Positions 18,239 to 27,465 of a stretch of 64,000 bases of DNA are shown here, one piece after another. The notes under the pieces are model-generated. The model had not been told where the DNA came from and ran no database searches. It worked only from the letters and a program-made list of their open reading frames with translations. Source of the stretch: Flavobacterium sp. (lineage in GTDB: Bacteria > Bacteroidota > Bacteroidia > Flavobacteriales > Flavobacteriaceae); assembly GCF_027531905.1 (NCBI RefSeq), contig NZ_JAPZSU010000008.1, forward strand, positions 62,001 to 126,000, given 5' to 3'. A program made the translations under genes and the position numbers. Numbering within the stretch: the stretch's first letter is position 1; every line of letters starts with the position of its first letter.

Positions 18239-20590
18239 TTACAATTTGTATTTCAAGATTGCCATAACTTGTGTTGGCGCAATTGGGTTTACACTATAGT
18301 TTTCGTGAACGGTGTAGTTCAATTCGTTGGTGATGTTAGAAACTTTGCACAACAATGAAACTTTTTTCCATTCATAACCAACCGATAAATCAACGGTAGT
18401 ATATCCTTTTAATGGGATGTCTCTATCTTCAATGGTTATCGTATACGTTTTTGGATTTGTTGCAGGTTTGTTTTCAGTCCATACGTAACGGTCATTCCAT
18501 CCGCCCACTCGATCACCTATATAACTGGCCATACCACCTAGGGTTATTCCTTTGAAAAATCCTTCTGGAATTTTGTAAAATACGCTAAAGTTGGCGGTGT
18601 GTTTAGGAGTTCTGGTTAATAGATCGCCTTCAATCAAACTTCCATTAGTGCCTGAAGTTTTGGTGATTTTTGTTTCATTAAAGCTGTATCCTGCCATCAA
18701 GTTAAGTCCTTTCATCGGATTGGCATTGATATCAATTTCAATTCCTTTTCCTTTAGTTCCACCAACTAATTCTTTTAAATTGGTATTTACGTTTGGTGTA
18801 ACACCATCTGAACCAAATGCTGCAGTTTGCGCTAGATTATTGTTTTCTATAATGTAAGCAGTTACATTTGTAGTAATTAAACCTTTCATAAAGTCTTTTT
18901 TGATTCCAACCTCGTATTGGTCAATAATTGAAGGATCAAGTGGTTTTAAATCTACTGTCGTACCTGTGTTTGTTGTGAAGGAGTTGGAATAACTAGCAAA
19001 CAAACTTGTTGTTTTGTTAGGTTGAATTACAATACCACCTTTTGGCGAAAATGCCGTGTTGATTGTTTTTGCGCCTTCTACAGGTTTTGCGTTTTGGTAT
19101 GAGGTGGTAATGGTATTAACGTTGTTTATTTTTTCGATAGTTTCTTTGGTAGTCGTAACATAATTTTCTTGCCATGACCATCTAATTCCAGCCAAAACTT
19201 TAATATAATCATTAATCGTGATTAAATTTTGCGCATAAACACCAAAACGTTGAGTGAAGGTTGTAGCTAGCTGTGTAATTCTGCTGTCGTAAGGTACATT
19301 TCTACTTTGAGTATTGTAATCGTAGTTTAAGATATTAATAGCAGTCGATTCAGTTGTTATTAAGTCAGCAGGTTTTGAAGGGTTAAAGAATCCAAAAGTA
19401 TAATTAGGTGCCATTGAGTCTTCGAAATCTGCACCTGTAAAAATTTGGTGTTTAATTTTTCCTGTTTTAAATGTTCCTTGTAAACTCAATTGATTTCCAA
19501 ATATATTTTCTGAAGCATCTAAGCGAGTTAAACCACGTTTCCAATTTACTTCTTTTACTCCAGCAGCATTTGTAGTGTATACTAAACCAGACATTTGAGC
19601 TGTAGATAGTTGCATTCTTCTGTAGGTTTGATAGGAACTATTGAAATTCAATTTCCAATTGCTGTTAAAATCATGTTCTACTAAAACAGAAGCACTTGAG
19701 GATTTAGTATTTCCATTGGACCATTTTGCGCCAAAGAATTGGTTTCTTGGTAAATCTAAAATTTCTTTTCCAACCAATCCTGTTCCAAAATCCGGTGTCC
19801 AATCGGCACTTAGATAATCTCCCTGTAATGTAATTTGTGTTTTTTCAGAAAGTAAAAACAAGAACGAAGGATTAAAATAAATTCTATCATTAGTCACAAA
19901 ATCTCTAAAACTTTCTGATTTTTCATAAGAACCATTGAAGCGATAGGCGATGGATTGATTCAAAGGACCATATACATCAAAGGCTGGTTTGTAATAATTG
20001 TAGCTTCCCATTTGCATAGAGAATTCCCCGCCTTCATTAAATTTTGGTGTTTTGGTAATCATGTTTAGGATACCGCCTGGAGCTACATTGCCATAAAGTA
20101 GAGCTGCACCACCTTTTAAGAATTCTACTTTTTCAAGTCCTGAAATTTCTGGTATAGATCCGCCGTTAAATCTGAATCCGTTTTTGAACATATTGTTCGC
20201 GGTCATATCATAACCTCTGGACCAAAATGACTCTTGTGCTCCGCCTCGTGCTGATCCAACATAAATACCATTAGCATTTTTGATTACATCACTCATACGA
20301 ATGGATTGTTGCTGCTCGATAATTTCGGCTCCAATTACCTGTACCGTTTGTGGATTATCCATAGGTTTTAAACCCGAACGGATAGCAGAAATGGGCTTTC
20401 TTTGTTTATGTGCCGTAACGATAACTTCGTTCAAAGTACCACCTTTCTTGTTTTTTACCGTATCATTTTCAAACTCGTACGATTCAATTTCAGTTTTTTT
20501 ATCGGCTGTAGTAGCCTGTGCTTGATTTGTATCTTGTGCACTACTAGCAAAATAGCTTAATAGTATTGCGGGGAGTAAAATATATTTCAT
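18239..20590 (-). CDS. TonB-dependent siderophore receptor
   Basis: Outer-membrane gated barrel for ferric-siderophore import. The 783-residue protein has a signal peptide (about 1-18, ending SSAQ). Its plug domain begins LNEVIVTAHKQRKPISAI and continues MDNPQTVQVIGAEIIEQQ...VIKNANGIYVGSARGGAQESFWSRGYD, which is typical of the FhuA/FoxA siderophore subfamily. The barrel runs to a terminal aromatic-rich strand (QVMAILKYKL). It lacks the N-terminal carboxypeptidase-like domain found on XusA. Its promoter (20624-20653) shares a layout with two others in this region, pointing to common, probably iron-dependent, control. The ligand is unknown. Confidence 0.92.
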   Translation of the reverse strand: MKYILLPAILLSYFASSAQDTNQAQATTADKKTEIESYEFENDTVKNKKGGTLNEVIVTAHKQRKPISAIRSGLKPMDNPQTVQVIGAEIIEQQQSIRMSDVIKNANGIYVGSARGGAQESFWSRGYDMTANNMFKNGFRFNGGSIPEISGLEKVEFLKGGAALLYGNVAPGGILNMITKTPKFNEGGEFSMQMGSYNYYKPAFDVYGPLNQSIAYRFNGSYEKSESFRDFVTNDRIYFNPSFLFLLSEKTQITLQGDYLSADWTPDFGTGLVGKEILDLPRNQFFGAKWSNGNTKSSSASVLVEHDFNSNWKLNFNSSYQTYRRMQLSTAQMSGLVYTTNAAGVKEVNWKRGLTRLDASENIFGNQLSLQGTFKTGKIKHQIFTGADFEDSMAPNYTFGFFNPSKPADLITTESTAINILNYDYNTQSRNVPYDSRITQLATTFTQRFGVYAQNLITINDYIKVLAGIRWSWQENYVTTTKETIEKINNVNTITTSYQNAKPVEGAKTINTAFSPKGGIVIQPNKTTSLFASYSNSFTTNTGTTVDLKPLDPSIIDQYEVGIKKDFMKGLITTNVTAYIIENNNLAQTAAFGSDGVTPNVNTNLKELVGGTKGKGIEIDINANPMKGLNLMAGYSFNETKITKTSGTNGSLIEGDLLTRTPKHTANFSVFYKIPEGFFKGITLGGMASYIGDRVGGWNDRYVWTENKPATNPKTYTITIEDRDIPLKGYTTVDLSVGYEWKKVSLLCKVSNITNELNYTVHENYSVNPIAPTQVMAILKYKL

Positions 20591-20595
20591 TTTGT

Positions 20596-20671
20596 TTATT
20601 TGGAATAATTAAAAATAACTATGCAAATATAAACTCCTTCTATGAAATCACAAAGCTTATTTAGATTAAAT
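20596..20671 (-). promoter_or_regulatory. Promoter of the siderophore receptor with paired TTATTTAG boxes
   Basis: On the minus strand: TTG (20651-20653), a 19-bp spacer and TATATTTG (20624-20631). A box TTATTTAGATTAAAT (plus-strand reading, 20657-20671) sits just upstream of the TTG, and a degenerate second box TTATTTGGAATAATT (20596-20610) lies downstream, 61 bp away. The same layout occurs at 27090-27163 and 32311-32386. A Fur-type operator is inferred, not shown. Confidence 0.68.
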
Positions 20672-20821
20672 ACGAATAAAAATTATGATTAGTTTTGAAC
20701 TATTTGTTTGTCAGTAATTTGAAATGTTTTTCCGTGATGCATTCGTGACTTAAAAAGTCTTATTGTGCCAATTTCATGAAAGAAAACCATTTTTTTTTAG
20801 GTGTATTGAAAGCAAAATCGA

Positions 20822-21814
20822 CTAAAGTTTAGCCTTCAATTTCTTTTTGAAGTTATTGGACCGAATCACTTTTCCGTTATCGGTAATCATAATGCAGCTG
20901 TAGTCCGCAAATTTTTCGAGTAAAAGCAATCCTTGTTGTTGTCCTAAAACCATTAGCGAAGTACTCAAACCATTGGCAGTTTCGGCATTGGGACCAAAAA
21001 CGGTTACGCTACACAAACCCGTAGCAGGATATCCCGTGGCGGGATTGATGATGTGCGAATAGCGTTTGCCATCAAAAACGACATATTTTTCATAACTCCC
21101 CGAAGTGGTTACGGCTTCTTGCCTTAAGGGAACAACCGCCATAATTTTTTCAGGTCGAAAAGGGTTTGTAATGCCAATATTCCAAGGTTTGCCATTAGGC
21201 TGCGTACCCCACGTACTCATATCGCCAGAGCCATTAATGATTCCAGCGGGAATGCCTTTAGCCAGCATCATAGCGCGACATTTATCGGTGGCGTAGCCTT
21301 CGCCCAAAGCGCCAAAACCAATTTTCATTCCTTTTACTTTCAAGAAAATGGTCGATTGAACAGAGTCTAAAATAATGTTTTGATAGCCTACTTTTTCAAC
21401 CGATTTTTTAATGGCTTCTGCCGTTGGCATCTCGGTCATCGACCCGTCAAATTTCCAAATCCTATCCATAGCCGCAAAACTAATGTCAAACGCACCCTTG
21501 GTAATCCTAGAAAATTCAAGCGCTCTTTGGGTCAAATCAAATACTTCTTTGTCGACTTTTACGGGGCGAATACCCGCATTTTGATTCACTTCCGAAACTT
21601 GAGAAGTGGGTTTCCAGTCCGAAATCAAATGCTCAATACGAGTGATTTCGGCAACAACAGCATCGATATTTTCTTTTGCCGCGGCAGAGTCTTTAGCTAC
21701 AATCGTAATGTCAAAACGTCCGCCCATAAGCAAAGTCGTTTTTTTTCGTAGCACTTGGCTCTCACACGAAACACTCCAAATAAGTGCTAAAAGAAAAAGG
21801 TTTTTGGTTGACAT
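20822..21814 (-). CDS. apbE: FAD:protein FMN transferase (ApbE family), lipoprotein
   Basis: Attaches FMN covalently to Thr/Ser of periplasmic-facing target proteins. The start is set at 21814 (MSTKNLFLLALIWSVSC), which gives a signal sequence with a lipobox-like Cys. The longer open frame back to 21937 only reads through repeat copy B. The 330-residue protein has RFDITIVAKDSAAAKENI, the GFGALGEGYATDKC segment, NGSGDMSTWG and the HIINPATGYPATG motif for FAD and Mg binding. Its neighbours, a PepSY-flavodoxin reductase and a DUF2271 protein, are frequent ApbE partners, so it may flavinylate a component of this redox chain. Confidence 0.93.
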   Translation of the reverse strand: MSTKNLFLLALIWSVSCESQVLRKKTTLLMGGRFDITIVAKDSAAAKENIDAVVAEITRIEHLISDWKPTSQVSEVNQNAGIRPVKVDKEVFDLTQRALEFSRITKGAFDISFAAMDRIWKFDGSMTEMPTAEAIKKSVEKVGYQNIILDSVQSTIFLKVKGMKIGFGALGEGYATDKCRAMMLAKGIPAGIINGSGDMSTWGTQPNGKPWNIGITNPFRPEKIMAVVPLRQEAVTTSGSYEKYVVFDGKRYSHIINPATGYPATGLCSVTVFGPNAETANGLSTSLMVLGQQQGLLLLEKFADYSCIMITDNGKVIRSNNFKKKLKAKL

Positions 21815-21841
21815 ATTTTTTATTTCAGATAAATATATTGA

Positions 21842-21949
21842 TTTTGGGCGCGCCCCTCCCGAAAAAGGTCGGGTCGGGCTGTACGTTCCCGCTTTTTTTG
21901 AGCAAAAAAAATGCTCAAAAAAGAGCTCCACTGCCATCCCTCACGCAAC
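21842..21949 (-). repeat. Scaffold-plus-variable-hairpin repeat, copy B
   Basis: Read on the minus strand it has the same three blocks as copy A (4909-5006). Its hairpin is an unrelated, longer T-rich one (TTTTTTGAGCA...TGCTCAAAAAA), and the short second variable stretch also differs. The closing pair GCGTG/CACGC of copy A becomes GCGTG/CGCGC here, which still pairs through a G-U wobble. It ends 27 bp upstream of the apbE start and in the same orientation, so it would lie in the apbE 5' leader. Confidence 0.8.
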
Positions 21950-22401
21950 CGTTCCTAAAGAAAATTAGCGTTCCACTATTCGAATTGTAGGTAAAAACGG
22001 GACGATGTAAAGCTCTACAAACTATCATAGGCACTCCTTATTTTTTTTATTCCTGCAAGGTCTTTTTTTGACCTTGTAGGTATTTGAATTATATGACTAT
22101 TCGTGACTAGGACCATTTCATAGCTTAAATTAGTTCTCCGCTATTATTAAGCTTGCTTCATTCTTTTCTTTTCTTTTCTTTTCTTTGCGTCTCTGCGACT
22201 TTGCGAGTTCAATTTCACGCAAAGTCGCAGAGACGCAAAGTGAATAAAATACTTTGACTATTTGGTATGAGTTACGGCAGTTATATTGAATCAAACAAAG
22301 ATACCTACAAGGTTTTGAAAACCTTGCAGGAAATAGTTACATTGCGACTAATCTTTAAATAGCTTCTCCCGTTCCTTTGGAGAGGTTCGGGGAAAGGCAT
22401 T
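21950..22401. repeat. Repeat-filled intergenic region upstream of apbE
   Basis: No gene seen. It holds a CTTTT pentamer run (about 22162-22186); a perfect 23-bp inverted repeat (22183-22205 with 22218-22240, CTTTGCGTCTCTGCGACTTT...); and two oppositely oriented copies of a CCTGCAAGG-loop-CCTTGTAGG hairpin (22052-22080 and 22303-22330) whose loops differ. Confidence 0.75.
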
Positions 22402-24585
22402 CTAATAACAATCCGTCAAGATTTGCCCTTTGGCTTTATAATCAGAAACGCTGGAATTGGTCTCACCCAAAAGGGTTTCGAGCACTTTTTCTACATCTTT
22501 TTGCATCGCCAAAGAACCGCAAATCATTATAACGCCATTTTCATTTAACAGCGCTTTGAAAAAAGCGGCATCACGCTCGACCAACTGTGTTACACGACAG
22601 CCGTTTGCTGTTCTAGATAAGGCCAAATTAAAGCTTTGAAGCCTTTGTAGGTCCATCATTTCTTGGGCTAGTTTTGTATAGCTTGTAACGCTTTTTGTCT
22701 CGGTTCTAAAACCACAATACAAATGCGTTTCCGTTTTGGGTGTCGATTCTTGAATCATTCCTAAGAACGGCGCAATTCCAGTTCCATTAGAAATTAAAGC
22801 AACTTTGGTCGCTTGTTTCGGGAAGTGAAAAGCGGTATTCGTGATTACTCGTGCTTTTATTTTGGCACCTATTTCAAGTTGATTCAAATAACCCGAACCT
22901 AATCCGTATTCGTGTAATTTGACCACCAATTGTAGTTGTTCGTCGTGTTTACCGATGGAGTATAAACGCTCTCTACTGTCGTTAGCAGGATAAATGGCTA
23001 ACAAATCTCCCGATTGGAATTTGGTCGTCCAAGGCGTTTTGAAGCTGACCAAAAAGGTGTCTTCGTCCGTTGATACTTGTGTTTTGGATACAACTTCAAA
23101 AGTTTGTAGACCCTTTGGAATTGTATTGTAAAGCGATGGAGTAGTAGCAAGAGGTAAGGAAGTTGCAGTATTCCATAACTGAATCCAAGCCACAAATTCT
23201 TCTGTTGATTTGTCGTTTATGGTATGTAACGGTACGATGGTTTCGCTCCAATTTTGTTTTGCTAATGCAACTTCTAAATCATAAGCAAAACCACAAAAAT
23301 CCTCATAGGATCTAGACCCAAAACCAATAATAGCGGTTTTGATTTTTTGTTTTTGTGTAGTTTTACTCAATAATTCAATAAATTGATTCGCATTAGATGG
23401 AGCATCGCCCATACCGTGAGTTGCTGCAAAAACTAGCAATTGTTCTGCTTTTGGAAACAGGGTATAGGAATTCATCTCGGCGAGATAGGTTTTTTTGCCA
23501 AGAGCAATAAATTGCTGTTGCACGGCATTGGCAAATCGCAGGGTACTTCCGTTTTCTGAACCTACGAGTAGAATGATTTCGCTGTCTTTGGCCTTGAACT
23601 TGTTTTTTATGCGACTGGCTCTGCGTCGCAACGTCATCGCAAATCCAGAATAAATAAAGAACAACAGATTGATACTAGCCAAACCTAGAATTACAGCCCA
23701 TAAAATGCTAGTTCTTCCGGTGTGTAAATCGAGACTTAGGTCTTTCAATTGTGTGGTGGTTGCTGTTGGTTTTTCGGTAACTACAGCTCCAGTTATTTGA
23801 TGTACTTCTATTTCTCTATCTTTTAGATGAATGATAAAGTATTCTTCAGGATCATCCGAAAAAGGAAATTCTATTTTGGTGACATCAGCCAAAAGCGTGG
23901 TGTTGAAAAAAGATGTTTTTTGTTTTTTGGACGAAGGCTGGGCTACCGTTTCGGTTGCTGAAGCATCGTTTTCTATAAAAAAATGAAACTTTTCAAGGGT
24001 AAGATACGCACCAGTAATCGCAATGATGAGTATCGGCAACAGTGCTAATCTTCCAGTAATAATGTGATAATATTGGGCGAAGTTTTCTTTTATTATTTTA
24101 GTAAATACACTTCGAATGCTTCTTTGACGATTAATGAGTAACGCCAAGCCAGAAAGTGCAATAAGCGCCAATAAAAATGAAATAAAGCCTACTATAAATC
24201 GTCCGGTTTCTTTTAAAAACAAAGAGCGGTGCAAAGCCGTGGTCCATTGTATGAATTCGCTTTTTGGGGTTGGTTTTCCTAGAATTTTACCATTGGTTGG
24301 ATCTATATAGGCATTTACGTCATTGCCTTCTTGATCTATTCCTTCAAGAAGAACAAATTGATTGTGATCTACACTTACTGCTGTTATTTCAGGATAGGTT
24401 TTTCGTAAAACAGGAAGCGTTTCTGCTAACGTTATTCTATCGAAATTACTGACTTGGTAAGAAGGTATTTTTTCTTGAATGGCATCTACAGCTAAAATGG
24501 TACCCGTACCGGCTGCTAGGGCTAAAAAAAGGGAAGAGAAAATCGCTAGAACCAAATGTGCGTAGCGCCAAAAGGAGAGAGTCAT
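22402..24585 (-). CDS. PepSY-TM / flavodoxin / FAD-NAD(P)H reductase fusion (membrane flavoreductase)
   Basis: Inner-membrane electron-transfer protein of 727 residues. The ATG at 24585 is chosen; the frame extends to a TTG at 24618 but lacks an ATG there. Order: TM anchor (LSFWRYAHLVLAIFSSLFL), PepSY-associated TM region (to about 330), flavodoxin domain (ILLVGSENGSTLRFANAV, then FAATHGMGDAPSN), FAD-binding segment (RERLYSIGKHDEQLQLVVK) and NAD(P)-binding end (ALISNGTGIAPFLGM, MICGSLAMQKDVEKVL). The C-terminal half resembles sulfite reductase flavoprotein and cytochrome P450 reductase. Next to siderophore receptors it is probably a ferric or siderophore reductase. Confidence 0.87.
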   Translation of the reverse strand: MTLSFWRYAHLVLAIFSSLFLALAAGTGTILAVDAIQEKIPSYQVSNFDRITLAETLPVLRKTYPEITAVSVDHNQFVLLEGIDQEGNDVNAYIDPTNGKILGKPTPKSEFIQWTTALHRSLFLKETGRFIVGFISFLLALIALSGLALLINRQRSIRSVFTKIIKENFAQYYHIITGRLALLPILIIAITGAYLTLEKFHFFIENDASATETVAQPSSKKQKTSFFNTTLLADVTKIEFPFSDDPEEYFIIHLKDREIEVHQITGAVVTEKPTATTTQLKDLSLDLHTGRTSILWAVILGLASINLLFFIYSGFAMTLRRRASRIKNKFKAKDSEIILLVGSENGSTLRFANAVQQQFIALGKKTYLAEMNSYTLFPKAEQLLVFAATHGMGDAPSNANQFIELLSKTTQKQKIKTAIIGFGSRSYEDFCGFAYDLEVALAKQNWSETIVPLHTINDKSTEEFVAWIQLWNTATSLPLATTPSLYNTIPKGLQTFEVVSKTQVSTDEDTFLVSFKTPWTTKFQSGDLLAIYPANDSRERLYSIGKHDEQLQLVVKLHEYGLGSGYLNQLEIGAKIKARVITNTAFHFPKQATKVALISNGTGIAPFLGMIQESTPKTETHLYCGFRTETKSVTSYTKLAQEMMDLQRLQSFNLALSRTANGCRVTQLVERDAAFFKALLNENGVIMICGSLAMQKDVEKVLETLLGETNSSVSDYKAKGQILTDCY

Positions 24586-24647
24586 AGAAAAAGGACTTTT
24601 AGTTTTTATGATGTACAAATTGAAAAAAACGAAGTCAAATAAGATAG

Positions 24648-24858
24648 ACAGGGCATTCGCATTTAAAAAAAGTTAGCCACAAATTACACCAATTGACACT
24701 AATTGTCATCGAAACTGAAATTGAATGTCACGAATTCCAGCAACATTAATAATTCGTGTCATTAAAACACATTTTAATTCGTGATTCATTAGTGAATTGC
24801 TTCGCCTATTCGCTATCGCTCGGGTCGTGGTGGATATTTTTAAAAGCGAATGCCCTGT
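24648..24858. mobile_element. Possible MITE: 211-bp non-coding segment with 22-bp terminal inverted repeats
   Basis: The left end (24648-24669, ACAGGGCATTCGC...) and right end (24837-24858) are reverse complements with one mismatch over 22 bp. AAGAT occurs two bases before the left end (24641-24645) and directly after the right end (24859-24863), compatible with a 5-bp target duplication. The interior has no ORF. No transposase is present, so mobility is inferred only. Confidence 0.5.
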
Positions 24859-24918
24859 AAGATGAAGGCTGTGGTTCCTCAATCTTAAATGACTTTACCT
24901 ATTTTTTACAAGATGCTT

Positions 24919-25398
24919 TTAGATTTTATTGAATCGTACATAGCGGATATACCCTTTGCCATCCGTTTTGGTAGCCAATCCTTCTGTTGTTAATGGAATT
25001 TCGGCATCGGCAACATAGTATTTGTTATCTTCTACAGCACTTTCAAAACGGAGTTTGTAGCCTTTGTTGATTTTGGCATCTTCTATCTCAATAGTGGTAA
25101 TGCTGCGATCTCCTCCAGTTACAGAAGCTCCAGTTTTGGCACTTATGTTTTCTTGTTTTTTCGATTGGAATTTATGCCATTCTTTGACGGTTTTGTACCA
25201 TTTTTTATCGTCACCCATTACGTAAAGCGTTTTCTCATATTCTCCTTTTGGATTGATTAACGATACTACAACATAGGCGCCTTCGCCCACATAATTAGAC
25301 ATTTGCAACATGCATTTGTATTTGCTAGTTTGGCCAGTGGCTTGAAAAGATAAAAAACTGATAAGTACAAGTAAGCTTATTTTTAAGAATGATTTCAT
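24919..25398 (-). CDS. DUF2271-like secreted protein
   Basis: 159-residue exported protein with a signal peptide (1-22, ending QATGQ) and one beta-rich domain: YVVVSLINPKGEYEKTLYVMGDDKKWYKTVKEWHKF, then TGASVTGGDRSITTIEI. The W-x-x-x-x-x-x-W tract and the placement with apbE and a PepSY-flavoreductase match DUF2271 proteins, which recur in such periplasmic redox and iron clusters. The biochemical role is unknown. The assignment is from remembered family features, so it is moderate. Confidence 0.7.
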   Translation of the reverse strand: MKSFLKISLLVLISFLSFQATGQTSKYKCMLQMSNYVGEGAYVVVSLINPKGEYEKTLYVMGDDKKWYKTVKEWHKFQSKKQENISAKTGASVTGGDRSITTIEIEDAKINKGYKLRFESAVEDNKYYVADAEIPLTTEGLATKTDGKGYIRYVRFNKI

Positions 25399-25414
25399 TA
25401 TGAGGATAAATTAT

Positions 25415-25536
25415 AAGTATGAATTATGAGTTATGAATTATGAGTTTTTTGAAACTAATTGCTAGTCCACCAATCACTAAAGACTAATCACTAAAGACTA
25501 ATCACTAAGGACTAAATACTAACCACTAACCACTAA
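25415..25536. repeat. Heptamer cluster between the DUF2271 and ankyrin genes
   Basis: Starts with ATTATGAGTTATGAATT units, then switches to CACTAAA-GACTAAT-CACTAAA-GACTAAT-CACTAAG-GACTAAA-TACTAAC-CACTAAC, a clear 7-bp period. It fills nearly the whole gap between the two genes. Confidence 0.78.
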
Positions 25537-25541
25537 CTAAA

Positions 25542-27056
25542 CTATTTCAAAAACTCTAAATCTGTTTTGTTTTTGGTTAATGTTTCGTTTTCTTTGGCCA
25601 ATGCGTACGGGGTTTCGTCAAAATCTGTTTTGCTTTCTTTTTGAGCACCAATAGATACTAAATATTTTAAAATCGTATCGTCTTTTGTAGTCATAGCCGC
25701 TTTGTGTAAAGCCGTTAAGCCATCATTATTTTTTGCGTTGAGCGCTATTTTTAAATAGGCTAATTTTTTGAGCAAATTTAAATCGTTTTTGATAACCGCC
25801 AAATGATAGAGTGTGTTTCCATCTTTTTGAGGTGAAGAAAGACGTAAACCTTTGTCTTGTAAAATCTTTATTTTAGCTTCAAAAGGATCTTCTTTTGGCG
25901 TGTTCGTTCCTTCAGGGCCTCGTCCTGCACCCATTTGAGGGCGATACGATTGAATCAAATAGTAGCCTAAATTGTTGCCATCTTTATCGGTTACCGCGAT
26001 GTCAGCACCATGATTCAAAAGTTGCGTGATTGCTTCAGGTGTTCCTGATTTAACGGCAAAAGTTAAGGCAGTTTCTTTTTTTGAGTTTTGCGCATTGGTG
26101 TTTTTAGTTACCGCTATTAATTGTTCCAAAGTAGCAGTTTCACGACCAGCAGCAGCAAGCATCAGCGGTATGTTTCCTTCTTTATCTGCTTGGTTAGGAT
26201 CTACACCTTTGGATAGAAAATAGGCTATGATTTCTGTTTGATTGGGTTTGTTTGCTAAATAGTGAAGCACCGTTTCACCAGATTTACTGCTAGTAGTAGG
26301 CTTGATTTTCAATTCTTCTACTAAATATTTGTATGTTTCGAGCGTGCTTGTTTCTTTACGTGTACCTTGAGCGGCAAAAAGAAGCGCATTGTTAGTGTAT
26401 TTTACTCCTTTTGCTAAAAGGGTTTTCAAGAAAGCAACATTGCCAGTTTTTGCAGCATAATCAAATGCTGTATTGCCGTTGCTATCTACATCTTTTATGG
26501 ATAATCCTTTTGTTGTCAAATAGTCGCTAACTGCTAAATTTTTGTCCGTTGGAATGGCCATTAGTAATAAAGTAAGACCGTCTTTGTATTTTTTCTTTGG
26601 ATCAATGCCAGCTTTAAAAAAAGCTTCGTATAATTTTGGATTTGCTTGTCCTGCAATGGCCGCAAAGGTAAGCGGTGTTTCCCCTTTACTGTCTTCCAGA
26701 TGAATGTCAGAGCCTTTGGCGATTAAGTATTCTATAATTTCTACATTACCTTTGTAAGACGCCCAATGCAAGTAAATTCGGTTGTCGTGGGTCAATTTGT
26801 TTACCTCGTTTCCGGGTTGTTCCAATAAGAATTTAATGGTAGCAGCTGGCGCATCATTATTGATAGCCATTACGGTTACATCAAAAGCATTGGGTGTTGC
26901 CGCAGTTGGGCTGTTGCCTTTTTCGATTTCGGCTTTTACAGCAGCCACATCTGGCGAAGTTTTCCAAAAGGATTGATCGAGTAGGCTATTTTTTTGTTGG
27001 GCACTGCATAATAGAGTAACAGTAAAGACTAATGGGGTTAAAAAGTATTTTTTCAT
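25542..27056 (-). CDS. Secreted ankyrin-repeat protein
   Basis: 504 residues with a signal peptide (about 1-19, ending CSAQ) and roughly a dozen ankyrin repeats. Typical helices are RIYLHWASYKGNVEIIEYLIAKGSDIH, GETPLTFAAIAGQ and NGNTAFDYAAKTGNVAFLKTLLAKG; the last is DGLTALHKAAMTTKDDTILKYLVSIGA. It is a protein-binding scaffold in the periplasm or at the surface with no catalytic domain visible. Its promoter shares the paired-box layout of the two iron-receptor genes, so it belongs to the same regulon and may assist the redox proteins encoded downstream. Confidence 0.88.
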   Translation of the reverse strand: MKKYFLTPLVFTVTLLCSAQQKNSLLDQSFWKTSPDVAAVKAEIEKGNSPTAATPNAFDVTVMAINNDAPAATIKFLLEQPGNEVNKLTHDNRIYLHWASYKGNVEIIEYLIAKGSDIHLEDSKGETPLTFAAIAGQANPKLYEAFFKAGIDPKKKYKDGLTLLLMAIPTDKNLAVSDYLTTKGLSIKDVDSNGNTAFDYAAKTGNVAFLKTLLAKGVKYTNNALLFAAQGTRKETSTLETYKYLVEELKIKPTTSSKSGETVLHYLANKPNQTEIIAYFLSKGVDPNQADKEGNIPLMLAAAGRETATLEQLIAVTKNTNAQNSKKETALTFAVKSGTPEAITQLLNHGADIAVTDKDGNNLGYYLIQSYRPQMGAGRGPEGTNTPKEDPFEAKIKILQDKGLRLSSPQKDGNTLYHLAVIKNDLNLLKKLAYLKIALNAKNNDGLTALHKAAMTTKDDTILKYLVSIGAQKESKTDFDETPYALAKENETLTKNKTDLEFLK

Positions 27057-27089
27057 GTTTGAAAAGGTAAAACGATATGTTTTTTAGTA

Positions 27090-27163
27090 TTATTTAGAAT
27101 AAATAAAAATAATAGCAAAGGTAAAAATAAATAATAATTTACCAATATTTATTTAGCGTTTGT
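27090..27163 (-). promoter_or_regulatory. Promoter of the ankyrin gene with paired TTATTTAG boxes
   Basis: On the minus strand: TTG (27143-27145), a 19-bp spacer and TACCTTTG (27116-27123). A box beginning TTATTTAG (plus-strand 27149) lies immediately upstream of the TTG, and TTATTTAGAATAAAT (27090-27104) lies downstream of the expected start site, 59 bp away. This is the same arrangement as at 20596-20671 and 32311-32386. Confidence 0.65.
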
Positions 27164-27465
27164 ATACCGCTTTTGATATCTATATATAGACACAAATAAA
27201 GGTAAAAGGTTTAATGGAGTTTCATAATTTAATGTGAAATCATTGTTTTATTTTACCATACCAAATAAAAAACGGCAAGTATGGTTTGTTTAGAAAACTT
27301 AAATGCTTAAAAATATTGGAGTTAAGAAGTTTTTATCAATATCAAGTATATTTTTTTTAATTAATATTACCCATCAAACTTCGTAACAAAACGGAATTAT
27401 TCGATAAAATCAAGAGGATACTACTCAATTAAATGAGTCCAGCTTCTTGTTTTATTTTTTTATTG
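27164..27465. other. Intergenic region between the ankyrin promoter and xusC
   Basis: About 300 bp, very AT-rich, with no ORF. It presumably includes the 3' end of the xus transcript, but no clear hairpin with a T-run was found. Confidence 0.35.

Noticed and set aside
21815..21937. N-terminal extension of apbE
   Set aside because: Upstream codons translate repeat copy B; the ATG at 21814 gives a proper lipoprotein signal sequence.
21380..21990. Several plus-strand open frames opposite apbE
   Set aside because: They are antisense shadows of apbE and repeat copy B, without signal, domain or composition support.
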